A stretch of DNA of 64,000 bases from JBCAXA01 sp038534295. Its GTDB lineage: Bacteria > Pseudomonadota > Gammaproteobacteria > Steroidobacterales > Woeseiaceae. This document shows positions 24,587 to 31,978 of the stretch, one piece after another (within the stretch, counting starts at the first letter, position 1; each line of letters opens with the position of its first letter). The stretch is taken from the NCBI GenBank assembly GCA_038534295.1, contig JBCAXA010000002.1, positions 1 to 64,000 of the forward strand. Direction: 5' to 3'. Under the pieces are notes generated by a model. The model worked only from the letters and a program-made list of their open reading frames with translations. It ran no database searches and was not told where the DNA came from. The translations under genes were made by a program, and so were the position numbers.

Positions 24587-25966
24587 ATGAATAACGCAAC
24601 GCTCTGGATCGTGCTTGTATCTGGTGTGATCGCCGCGGGGTGCACTACGAGTTCATCCGAAGAAGAGGCAACCGGTACCGGATTCATTCGTGCCGTCCAC
24701 GCCATTGATGACCTTGGCCAAGTCAATTTTCTAATTGAGGAGGTCACGCTCGCGACCGTCGATTTCAAACAGGTCAGCGGCGTTAGCGAGTACGACGATC
24801 TCGAATATGACTTCAATTTCGATATCTTCCTGCCGGATGACACCGACGCGACGCGGCTGATTACGGAAACTCTGTCGGTGGTTCGCGGTACCGAATACAC
24901 GTTCGCGTTAACCGGGACACTGGATGCGCCGAACGTCGTCTTATGGCAGCAAACCAGCCGCGACTGGGATACGGAGCTTGACGAAGCCGCCGATGCGGGT
25001 ACCGAAGTGACCGTGCTCGAAATGTCGGTTGGCCATTTGGCGGCATCGGCGCCGGCCGTCGATGTCTATGTGAGCGAACCGGGTACCGTACCGGTTGCCG
25101 GGACGGCGCTTGCGTCGGTGAGCTTCGGCGACTACGTCGGGCCGTTCGAAATGCCAGTGGACGATTATCAGGTGGTGATTACACCCGCCGGCGATCCGGC
25201 GACTTTTTTGTACGCGTCCGATGCGTTCGGAGCGCCGGCTGCGATCAGTCTGGCCGTCACGCTGTTCGACAGCACCGATCCGGAATTGTCCGCGTACTCA
25301 GTCCGGTTGCTCGGCGCGGGAACGGCAACGGAACTCATAGACTTGAATGCCGGGTCAACGCTCGACGTCGTGCACGCGGCCTTCAACACCGATCCGGTGG
25401 ATATCGTTCTCGAGGATGGTTTCGCGACGCCGATCGTGCCTGGACTCGTGTTCGCGGCGCGTTCGTCGCCGGTTGAGCTCGACGTCGGTGAGCGCAATTT
25501 GAACATTACGCCTGCCGGCGATCCGGGCGTATTCCTGACCGAAGAGCAGGTGCAGATCTCAGACAACCAGCGCCACACGCTGTACCTGACCGGGTTGCCG
25601 GGGTTACTCGACGGTGTGCTGGTCACCGGCAGCGGGCGCCGCCTGAGCACCCACGCTCGGCTCCGCATCTATCAGGGCGCCGCGCGCTTTGCCAGCGTCG
25701 ATTTGTATCTGGCGCCACGGGACGGTGACATCGCGCTGCTGTCGGCTTCGGTTCCTAGCCTCCCTTACACCGGGGTGACCGACTACCTCACGGTGGAACC
25801 GGATGCGTATGACATCTATTACACCGAACCAGGCACCAAGACCGTCATTGCGGGACCCTTGCCTGTCGATCTCGAGGCGAGCGGGCGTTACGACTTGGTC
25901 ACCACCGATACCGCCCAAACCAGCCTCGTGGACATTCTGTTTTTCGAGGATGCCGCCGAGCAGTGA
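24587..25966 (+). CDS. DUF4397-domain lipoprotein
   Basis: A 459-aa predicted lipoprotein (lipobox AAGC, Cys19) with an acidic surface. After the anchor it contains at least two and perhaps four DUF4397-like beta-sandwich repeats. Each has the pattern R/VVHA...VDVYVSEPGT...Y...VTPAGDP (around residues 35-130, 148-240, 258-350 and 358-455). Two repeats share ITPAGDP (near 191 and 306). DUF4397 proteins are secreted or surface proteins of unknown function. Followed by a terminator-like hairpin and ssb. With the two genes upstream it forms an accessory insert between the MFS gene and ssb. Confidence 0.8.
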   Translation: MNNATLWIVLVSGVIAAGCTTSSSEEEATGTGFIRAVHAIDDLGQVNFLIEEVTLATVDFKQVSGVSEYDDLEYDFNFDIFLPDDTDATRLITETLSVVRGTEYTFALTGTLDAPNVVLWQQTSRDWDTELDEAADAGTEVTVLEMSVGHLAASAPAVDVYVSEPGTVPVAGTALASVSFGDYVGPFEMPVDDYQVVITPAGDPATFLYASDAFGAPAAISLAVTLFDSTDPELSAYSVRLLGAGTATELIDLNAGSTLDVVHAAFNTDPVDIVLEDGFATPIVPGLVFAARSSPVELDVGERNLNITPAGDPGVFLTEEQVQISDNQRHTLYLTGLPGLLDGVLVTGSGRRLSTHARLRIYQGAARFASVDLYLAPRDGDIALLSASVPSLPYTGVTDYLTVEPDAYDIYYTEPGTKTVIAGPLPVDLEASGRYDLVTTDTAQTSLVDILFFEDAAEQ

Positions 25967-25982
25967 TTGCTTGCGCCCCGCG

Positions 25983-26008
25983 AAATCCCGCTCAATGCGG
26001 ATTTTTTG
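25983..26008 (+). terminator. Intrinsic terminator after the DUF4397 gene
   Basis: The hairpin AAATCC-CGC-TCAAT-GCG-GATTTT has about 8 bp of stem with one bulged C and runs into TTTTTT. It lies 17 bp after the DUF4397 stop codon and before ssb, so it likely ends that transcript. Confidence 0.55.
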
Positions 26009-26068
26009 CTGCGTCTGCGATGGGGCGACGGGTTACAATATCCGGCTCCGAGCAAACGAGGTAACGCC

Positions 26069-26500
26069 ATGGCGCGCGGCATCAACAAAGTAATTTTAAT
26101 TGGCAATCTGGGTCAGGATCCGGAATCGCGGACCATGCCGAGCGGGTCCATGGTGACCAATCTGCGGCTGGCGACCGCCGAACAGTGGAAAGACAAGCAA
26201 TCCGGCGAGCGCCAGGAGCGCACCGAATGGCACAGCGTTGCGATGTTCGGCCGACTGGCAGAAATTGCCGCGGAGTATCTGCGGAAGGGCTCGCAGGTCT
26301 ATATCGAAGGTCGGCTGCAGACGCGCAAATGGCAGGACAAGCAGGGCAACGATCGCTACACGACGGAGATCGTTGCCAACGAAATGCAGATGCTCGGCGG
26401 CCGCGGCGGATCCGCGCCGATGGCAGAACCGCCACCGGCGTCGGCACCGCGTACTGCGCCAGTCGGCGGCAACGACTTCGACGACGAGATTCCGTTCTAG
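26069..26500 (+). CDS. ssb: Single-stranded DNA-binding protein
   Basis: SSB (143 aa) has an N-terminal OB fold (ARGINKVILIGNLGQDPE...EWHSVAMFGRLAEIAAEYLRKGSQVYIEGRLQTRKW, residues 2-92 or so). A short Ala/Pro/Gly linker follows, then the acidic tip DFDDEIPF that recruits repair and replication partners. The linker is short compared with E. coli SSB (178 aa). The start is ATG 26069; a TTG-led extension upstream is not SSB-like. A TACAAT at 26034-26039 may be a -10 element. No LexA box is seen before this gene. Confidence 0.97.
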   Translation: MARGINKVILIGNLGQDPESRTMPSGSMVTNLRLATAEQWKDKQSGERQERTEWHSVAMFGRLAEIAAEYLRKGSQVYIEGRLQTRKWQDKQGNDRYTTEIVANEMQMLGGRGGSAPMAEPPPASAPRTAPVGGNDFDDEIPF

Positions 26501-26512
26501 CCAGGTACCCTC

Positions 26513-27853
26513 GTGAGTAAGCGGGTTTACATCAAGACGTACGGCTGCCAGATGAACGAGTACGACTCGGACAAAATGGCAGACGTTTTACGCGAGTCGC
26601 ACGGGCTTACCCGGGTTGGCGATCCGGACAGCGCCGACGTTTTGTTGATGAACACCTGCTCGATTCGCGAGAAAGCGCAGGAAAAAGTCTTTTCCGAGCT
26701 GGGTCGTTGGCGCGCGCTGAAAGCGGCGCGCCCGGATGTGTTGATCGGTGTCGGCGGCTGCGTTGCAAGCCAAGAGGGCGACAACATTCGGCAGCGTGCG
26801 CCGTTTGTCGACGTCGTATTCGGGCCGCAAACGCTGCACCGCTTGCCCGCACTGCTCGACAGCGTTCGCGACAATGGCCGCGCCGCGGTCGACGTATCGT
26901 TTCCGGAAATCGAGAAATTCGACAAGCTGCCCGAGCCGCGCGCCGAAGGGCCCACCGCGTTCGTATCGATCATGGAAGGTTGCAGCAAATACTGCACGTT
27001 CTGCGTCGTTCCTTACACGCGCGGTGAGGAAATCTCGCGGCCCTTCGACGACGTCATTACCGAGGTGGTGGAGTTGGCCGAACAAGGCGTTCGCGAGGTC
27101 AATCTGCTCGGCCAGAACGTCAACGCATTCCGCGGCCCGATGAACGACGGCACGCTTGCCGATTTGGCCACGCTGATTTACTACGTCGCCGAAGTGCCGG
27201 GTATCGAGCGCATTCGCTTCACGACGTCGCACCCGGTGGAATTTACCGATGCGCTGATCGATGCGTATCGCGATGTGCCGGCGCTTGCGAACTATCTGCA
27301 TTTGCCCGTGCAGAGCGGCTCCGACCGCATCCTCGCGCGAATGAAGCGCGGCCATACGGTGCTCGAATACAAAAGCAAGATTCGACGCCTACGCGAGGCC
27401 CGACCCGACATCAGTCTGTCGTCGGATTTCATCATCGGCTTCCCGGGCGAAAGCGATGCCGATCACGCGGCAACCATGGCACTGGTGCGCGAGATCGGCT
27501 TCGATCAGTCGTTCAGCTTTATCTACAGCCAGCGTCCCGGCACGCCGGCGGCGTCGTTGCCAGACGACGTCAGCGCCGAGTCAAAAAAAGCGCGGCTTGC
27601 TGAGTTGCAAAGCGCGATTACCCAGCAGGCGGCGGCTATTTCCGAGGCCATGGTTGGGCGCGTCGAGCGCGTCCTGGTCGAGCGCGTCTCGAAGAAATCA
27701 GCGGACGAGCTAACCGGCCGCACCGAAAACATGCGGTGGGTCAATTTCAAAGCGCCGACCTCGTTGATTGGCCAGTTCGTCGACGTACGCATTACTGCTG
27801 CGTTACCCAACTCGCTGCGCGGCCGCCTCGAGGCGGTCCGGCGCTCGGCGTGA
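26513..27853 (+). CDS. miaB: tRNA-2-methylthio-N6-dimethylallyladenosine synthase
   Basis: MiaB (446 aa) is a radical SAM methylthiotransferase that adds a methylthio group to i6A37 in tRNAs reading UNN codons. Three domains are seen: N-terminal UPF0004 with the auxiliary cluster cysteines (YGCQMN, NTCSIRE, GGC), the radical SAM core with CSKYCTFC near residue 157, and a C-terminal TRAM domain (GRVERVLVERVSKKSADELTGRTENMRWVNF). GTG start at 26513, 12 bp after ssb. It is followed by ybeZ, ybeY, ybeX and lnt, the standard gammaproteobacterial order. Confidence 0.97.
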   Translation: MSKRVYIKTYGCQMNEYDSDKMADVLRESHGLTRVGDPDSADVLLMNTCSIREKAQEKVFSELGRWRALKAARPDVLIGVGGCVASQEGDNIRQRAPFVDVVFGPQTLHRLPALLDSVRDNGRAAVDVSFPEIEKFDKLPEPRAEGPTAFVSIMEGCSKYCTFCVVPYTRGEEISRPFDDVITEVVELAEQGVREVNLLGQNVNAFRGPMNDGTLADLATLIYYVAEVPGIERIRFTTSHPVEFTDALIDAYRDVPALANYLHLPVQSGSDRILARMKRGHTVLEYKSKIRRLREARPDISLSSDFIIGFPGESDADHAATMALVREIGFDQSFSFIYSQRPGTPAASLPDDVSAESKKARLAELQSAITQQAAAISEAMVGRVERVLVERVSKKSADELTGRTENMRWVNFKAPTSLIGQFVDVRITAALPNSLRGRLEAVRRSA

Positions 27854-27966
27854 CCGCCATCGCGATGCTACGACGGCGTTACCCAAGCATGGCGTTGGTA
27901 GGGGTTTTCAACGTTCTAGGCCCGAGTTACCCTCGGCGTTAAATCCTTTCGGAGCGTCGCACCCTC

Positions 27967-28956
27967 TTGCAAGCAGCTGTGCAATCCCGCGATCTCGTGC
28001 TCGAGCCTGCGGATAACGAACGTCTCGCCAATCTTTGCGGCCAATTTGACGAGCACCTGCGGCAGATCGAACAGCGGCTCGATGTCCAGATCGCCAATCG
28101 TGGCAACCAGTTCCGCGTCGTCGGTTCGGCGCAGGCGGCGCTGCGCTCCGAGGCCGTGCTACGCGCGCTGTATCGCGACACGGTGGAAGGCGAACTTGAC
28201 CCACAGCGCGTGCACATGGCGTTACAGGAAGCCACGATGACCGAACCCGTCGCACGTGCGGACAGCGTCGAGTCGGTCGAGACCGGCGACGCTGACGAAG
28301 AAGTACTCATTCGTACGCCGAAAAAGCTCATCCGACCGCGCGGCGATAACCAGCGCGGGTACGTGCGCCAGATGCAGGCATTCGATTTGACGTTTGGTAT
28401 CGGCCCGGCCGGTACGGGCAAAACGTATCTGGCCGTGGCAGCCGCAATCGAAGCGCTCGAGTCCGACGAGGTTCGACGCATCGTGCTCGTGCGCCCCGCG
28501 GTAGAGGCCGGCGAGCGGCTCGGTTTTTTGCCGGGCGACATGTCGCAAAAAGTCGATCCGTACTTGCGGCCGATGTACGACGCACTGTACGAGATGTTGG
28601 GCTACGACGCTGTTGCGCGTATGACCGAGCGCAACGTCATCGAAATTGCGCCGCTGGCATTCATGCGCGGCCGCTCGTTGAACGAATCGTTCATCATTCT
28701 GGACGAAGCGCAAAATACGAGCCGCTCGCAGATGAAAATGTTCCTGACCCGGATCGGCTTCGGGTCGCGAGCGGTCGTCACCGGCGACATCACGCAGGTC
28801 GATCTGCCCAAAGGCCAACCGTCGGGGCTCAATCAGGCGCTTGCGATTCTCGCCGACGTCGACGCTGTTGCGTTTACGCGATTCCAGCCCCGCGATGTTG
28901 TTCGCCATGAGCTGGTCAAGCGCATCGTGCGCGCTTATGAATCAAACGAGGACTGA
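27967..28956 (+). CDS. ybeZ: PhoH-like ATPase YbeZ
   Basis: PhoH family NTPase (329 aa). An N-terminal KH-like region (about 1-90) is followed by the PhoH core with Walker A GPAGTGKT (146-153) and Walker B SFIILDEAQNT (241-251). In E. coli it acts with the RNase YbeY, encoded next, in rRNA processing; an RNA helicase role is suggested. The start is uncertain: the frame opens after a stop at 27940 and offers TTG 27967 or GTG 27979, and alignment with E. coli fits either. The 3' end overlaps ybeY by 20 bp. Confidence 0.93.
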   Translation: MQAAVQSRDLVLEPADNERLANLCGQFDEHLRQIEQRLDVQIANRGNQFRVVGSAQAALRSEAVLRALYRDTVEGELDPQRVHMALQEATMTEPVARADSVESVETGDADEEVLIRTPKKLIRPRGDNQRGYVRQMQAFDLTFGIGPAGTGKTYLAVAAAIEALESDEVRRIVLVRPAVEAGERLGFLPGDMSQKVDPYLRPMYDALYEMLGYDAVARMTERNVIEIAPLAFMRGRSLNESFIILDEAQNTSRSQMKMFLTRIGFGSRAVVTGDITQVDLPKGQPSGLNQALAILADVDAVAFTRFQPRDVVRHELVKRIVRAYESNED

Positions 28957-29452
28957 GCTGGCGCCGCTGACGGTCGACGTCGCCTACGTTGTTGAAGACC
29001 GGGCCGGCGTTCCCGACAGCGACAGTTTGCATGCTTGGTGCGAACGAGCGCTCGCGCTGTCAAGGCCACCCGACGGTCCCGCCGACATCGCCGTACGGAT
29101 TGTTGGAACGGATGAAAGCCGCCAACTCAACCGGCAGTTCCGCCAGCGCGACGCGGCGACCAACGTGCTGTCGTTCCCATCCGGTATGACGGCGCCGCCG
29201 CCCGGCGAAGCGCTGCCGCTTGGCGATTTGGTGGTGTGCGCGCCGCTGGTGGTCAGCGAAGCCGCGGCGCAAGACAAACCGCCGCACCACCACTGGTGCC
29301 ATTTGATTGTCCACGGCACGCTGCACTTGGTCGGCTACGATCATCAAACAGCCGACGAAGCGCGGCAAATGGCAGGTCTCGAGTGTCAAGTGCTTGAATT
29401 TTTTGAAATTCCAGACCCGTACCAGTTCACACCGACAGTCGCATTCGACTGA
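28937..29452 (+). CDS. ybeY: Endoribonuclease YbeY
   Basis: YbeY (171 aa) is a zinc-dependent single-strand endoribonuclease used in 16S rRNA 3'-end maturation and 70S quality control. The family signature HGTLHLVGYDH (residues 126-136) supplies the three zinc-binding histidines. The start is ATG 28937, inside the end of ybeZ (20-bp overlap), which implies translational coupling. A longer in-frame start at 28841 lies wholly within ybeZ. It is followed after 34 bp by ybeX. Confidence 0.95.
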   Translation: MNQTRTELAPLTVDVAYVVEDRAGVPDSDSLHAWCERALALSRPPDGPADIAVRIVGTDESRQLNRQFRQRDAATNVLSFPSGMTAPPPGEALPLGDLVVCAPLVVSEAAAQDKPPHHHWCHLIVHGTLHLVGYDHQTADEARQMAGLECQVLEFFEIPDPYQFTPTVAFD

Positions 29453-29486
29453 TATACTCGACCATCCGCGATCGCCCGACGCCATA

Positions 29487-30365
29487 ATGGACGCCGACAA
29501 ACCTCCTAGTAGCAACGGTACCGTCAAACCCGGTTTATGGCGGCGCCTCAGCCAAGCCTTCCGCAGCCAGCCTCCCAGCCGCGACGAGCTGCTCAACCAA
29601 ATACGCGAAGCCAAAGAAGACCCGACCTTCGACCGCGAAGAGCAAGCCATGCTCGAAGGGGTTATGGACGTGTCTGAAACGCAGGTGCGCGAAGTCATGG
29701 TGCCGCGCTCGCAAATGGTTGTGCTCGAACACGATCAATCGTTCGAAGACATGCTCGAGACCATTATCGAATCCGGTCACTCGCGCTTTCCGGTGCTCGG
29801 GGCCGATCGCGATGAGGTACTCGGCGTGCTGCTCGCAAAGGACTTGCTGCGTTACGTCGGTGCCGGCGATGACGTCGATCGCGACGTCACGCGGTTTTTG
29901 CGACCGGTCGCATTGATTCCGGAATCAAAACGGCTAAACGCGTTATTGAAAGACTTTCGCGCGAGTCGCAGCCATATGGCTGTCGTGGTCGACGAGTACG
30001 GCGGAATCTCCGGTCTCGCCACGATCGAGGACGTGCTCGAGGAAATCGTCGGCGAAATCGACGATGAGCACGACATCGAAGAAGACGCGTTCATTCGCGA
30101 AGACGACGCGCTGGCCGACGGCACGACGCAACACACGGTCCGGGCGATCACCCGCATCGACGAATTCAACGAGTACTTTCGTACGGAGTTCGACGACGAA
30201 GACTACGATACCGTTGGCGGCCTGGTCATTCACGAGTTGGGTCATGTGCCGCGACGCGGCGAGTCCATCGAGTTCGGCGGTTTCATGTTCACCGTCGCTC
30301 GCGCGGATCGGCGGCGCGTCGACATGCTGAAGGTGCGCCGCTTGGACGACTCGCGCGCCGCCTGA
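29487..30365 (+). CDS. ybeX: CorC/YbeX CBS-domain protein
   Basis: A 292-aa cytosolic protein of the CorC/HlyC family, the same length as the E. coli protein. Two CBS domains (about 70-190; MVPRSQMVVLEHDQSFEDML and PVALIPESKRLNALLKDFR) are followed by the transporter-associated CorC_HlyC domain (210-290; YDTVGGLVIHELGHVPRRGESIEF). In Salmonella CorC was linked to magnesium/cobalt efflux; recent E. coli work ties YbeX to ribosome metabolism, in keeping with its ybeZ-ybeY neighbours. Start ATG 29487; upstream frame lies inside ybeY. lnt follows. Confidence 0.93.
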   Translation: MDADKPPSSNGTVKPGLWRRLSQAFRSQPPSRDELLNQIREAKEDPTFDREEQAMLEGVMDVSETQVREVMVPRSQMVVLEHDQSFEDMLETIIESGHSRFPVLGADRDEVLGVLLAKDLLRYVGAGDDVDRDVTRFLRPVALIPESKRLNALLKDFRASRSHMAVVVDEYGGISGLATIEDVLEEIVGEIDDEHDIEEDAFIREDDALADGTTQHTVRAITRIDEFNEYFRTEFDDEDYDTVGGLVIHELGHVPRRGESIEFGGFMFTVARADRRRVDMLKVRRLDDSRAA

Positions 30366-30432
30366 ACGCGTGTCTGTCGTTCGACGCCACGAGAATAATC
30401 CGCCCCAAACTGCGTACCGAGCCATAGCAATC

Positions 30433-31926
30433 ATGTTGAACGACGTCCTGCGCCGCTGGCCGGTGTCGCAGTCGATCCTTGCCGGGTTCGTGTTGCCGCT
30501 CGCGTTCGCGCCGTTCAATTTTTGGTGGTTAGCGCCACTGGTCGTCGCGTGGTCGACGATGCTGTGGACGCCGCTGTCATCGCGTGATGCTTTCCGCGCG
30601 GGTTTCGCCTTCGGATTCGCGGCGTTCTTGTTTGGCACCTACTGGATTTACAACGCCGTAGCCGTGTTCGGCGGTGCGCCGCTATGGCTCGCGATTGTCC
30701 TGATGCTCGGCTTGGTGCTGATCATGGCGCTGTACTATGGACTCATTGCGCTCGGTATCGCGCGGCTCAGGCCGACAGTGCCTGTTTGGGCAGCACCGTT
30801 TGCCATCGCATCACTGTGGGTGCTCGCGGAATGGTGCCGCGGTTGGATACTCAGCGGGTTTCCCTGGCTATCGCTTGGTTACAGCCAGTTGAGCTCACCG
30901 TTCGCCGGCTTCGCGCCGCTCGTGGGTGTTTACGGCGTCAGCGCGGCTGTCGTGGTTGTTGGCGTTGCGCTATTGGCAGTGCCGATGCGCCCACGAGCTA
31001 CAGCCGCGGTTGCCACGGCGACAATTGTCGTCGTCATTGTGGGCGGCTGGCTGGCCAGCCTGCGCGAATGGAGTGAGCCAAGCGGCGAGCGGGTTCGCGT
31101 GGCGCTCGTGCAGGGCGCCATTACGCAGGACCGTAAGTGGCTGCCGGAATCGTTTGAACCGACCCTGCGCCTCTATCGGGATCTGACGCTACGCAACACC
31201 GCCGCAGACGTCGTGGTTTGGCCGGAAGTGGCGCTGCCGGCCAGGCGCCAGAATTTGGGTCCGTACCTTGCGAACCTCGACGTGCAGCTTCGTCGCACCA
31301 ACACAGCGCTCGCGTACGGCATCATCGACTACGACGCCGCAGCCGAGCGTTACTACAACGCGCTGGTCGCGCTGGGTGAGGGCAGCGGCAACTATCGCAA
31401 ACATCACCTCGTGCCGTTCGGAGAGTACTTCCCGGTGCCGCCATTCATCCGCGAATGGATGAAAATGATGAGTTTGCCGTACGCCGACATGAGTGCCGGT
31501 CCGGCGAGTCAGGCGCCGTTGATACTGAGCGGTCGACCGGTGGCGGTCAGCATTTGCTACGAAGATGCGTTTGCGACCGAGCAGCATCACATGTTTCCGG
31601 ACGCCGAATACATCGTCAATGTCACTAACGACGCTTGGTTCGGTGAGACCATTGCCCCTTACCATCACCTCGACATCGCCCGCTTTCGCTCGCTAGAAAG
31701 CGGTCGGGCACAGCTGCGCGTCGCCAACACCGGCGTTACCGCGATTATCGGTCCGGATGGCGCTTTGGTGGCCGAGCTCGGATTGTTTGAGCAGGGCGTG
31801 CTCGACGGCAGCATCGAACCGCGCCGCGGCAATACCCCATATCTCGTGGTCGGCAATTGGCCGATCATTGTCGCCGCAGCGTTACTGCTTGCCGTACTGA
31901 TCGCGCGCCGGCGCACGGTGTCTTGA
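30433..31926 (+). CDS. lnt: Apolipoprotein N-acyltransferase
   Basis: Lnt (497 aa) is the inner-membrane enzyme that adds the third acyl chain to lipoproteins. About six N-terminal helices are followed by a periplasmic nitrilase-like domain and a final helix. The catalytic triad is intact: E265 (VVWPEVALP), K323 (YRKHHLVPFGEYFP) and C375 (VSICYEDAF). The start is ATG 30433 (MLNDVLRRWPVSQ); a GTG at 30370 would add a hydrophilic 21-residue tail. Its substrates would include the lipoproteins encoded at 18589, 24587 and 34410. Confidence 0.96.
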   Translation: MLNDVLRRWPVSQSILAGFVLPLAFAPFNFWWLAPLVVAWSTMLWTPLSSRDAFRAGFAFGFAAFLFGTYWIYNAVAVFGGAPLWLAIVLMLGLVLIMALYYGLIALGIARLRPTVPVWAAPFAIASLWVLAEWCRGWILSGFPWLSLGYSQLSSPFAGFAPLVGVYGVSAAVVVVGVALLAVPMRPRATAAVATATIVVVIVGGWLASLREWSEPSGERVRVALVQGAITQDRKWLPESFEPTLRLYRDLTLRNTAADVVVWPEVALPARRQNLGPYLANLDVQLRRTNTALAYGIIDYDAAAERYYNALVALGEGSGNYRKHHLVPFGEYFPVPPFIREWMKMMSLPYADMSAGPASQAPLILSGRPVAVSICYEDAFATEQHHMFPDAEYIVNVTNDAWFGETIAPYHHLDIARFRSLESGRAQLRVANTGVTAIIGPDGALVAELGLFEQGVLDGSIEPRRGNTPYLVVGNWPIIVAAALLLAVLIARRRTVS

Positions 31927-31978
31927 GGCAAGGCGAACGTGTATTCTCAGCCGTTTCACGAACACCCGCAGTTAACCG

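Noticed and set aside
25967..26068. LexA box upstream of ssb, as in E. coli
   Set aside because: No CTG-N10-CAG with a fitting interior was found there; the only convincing box is between uvrA and the MFS gene.
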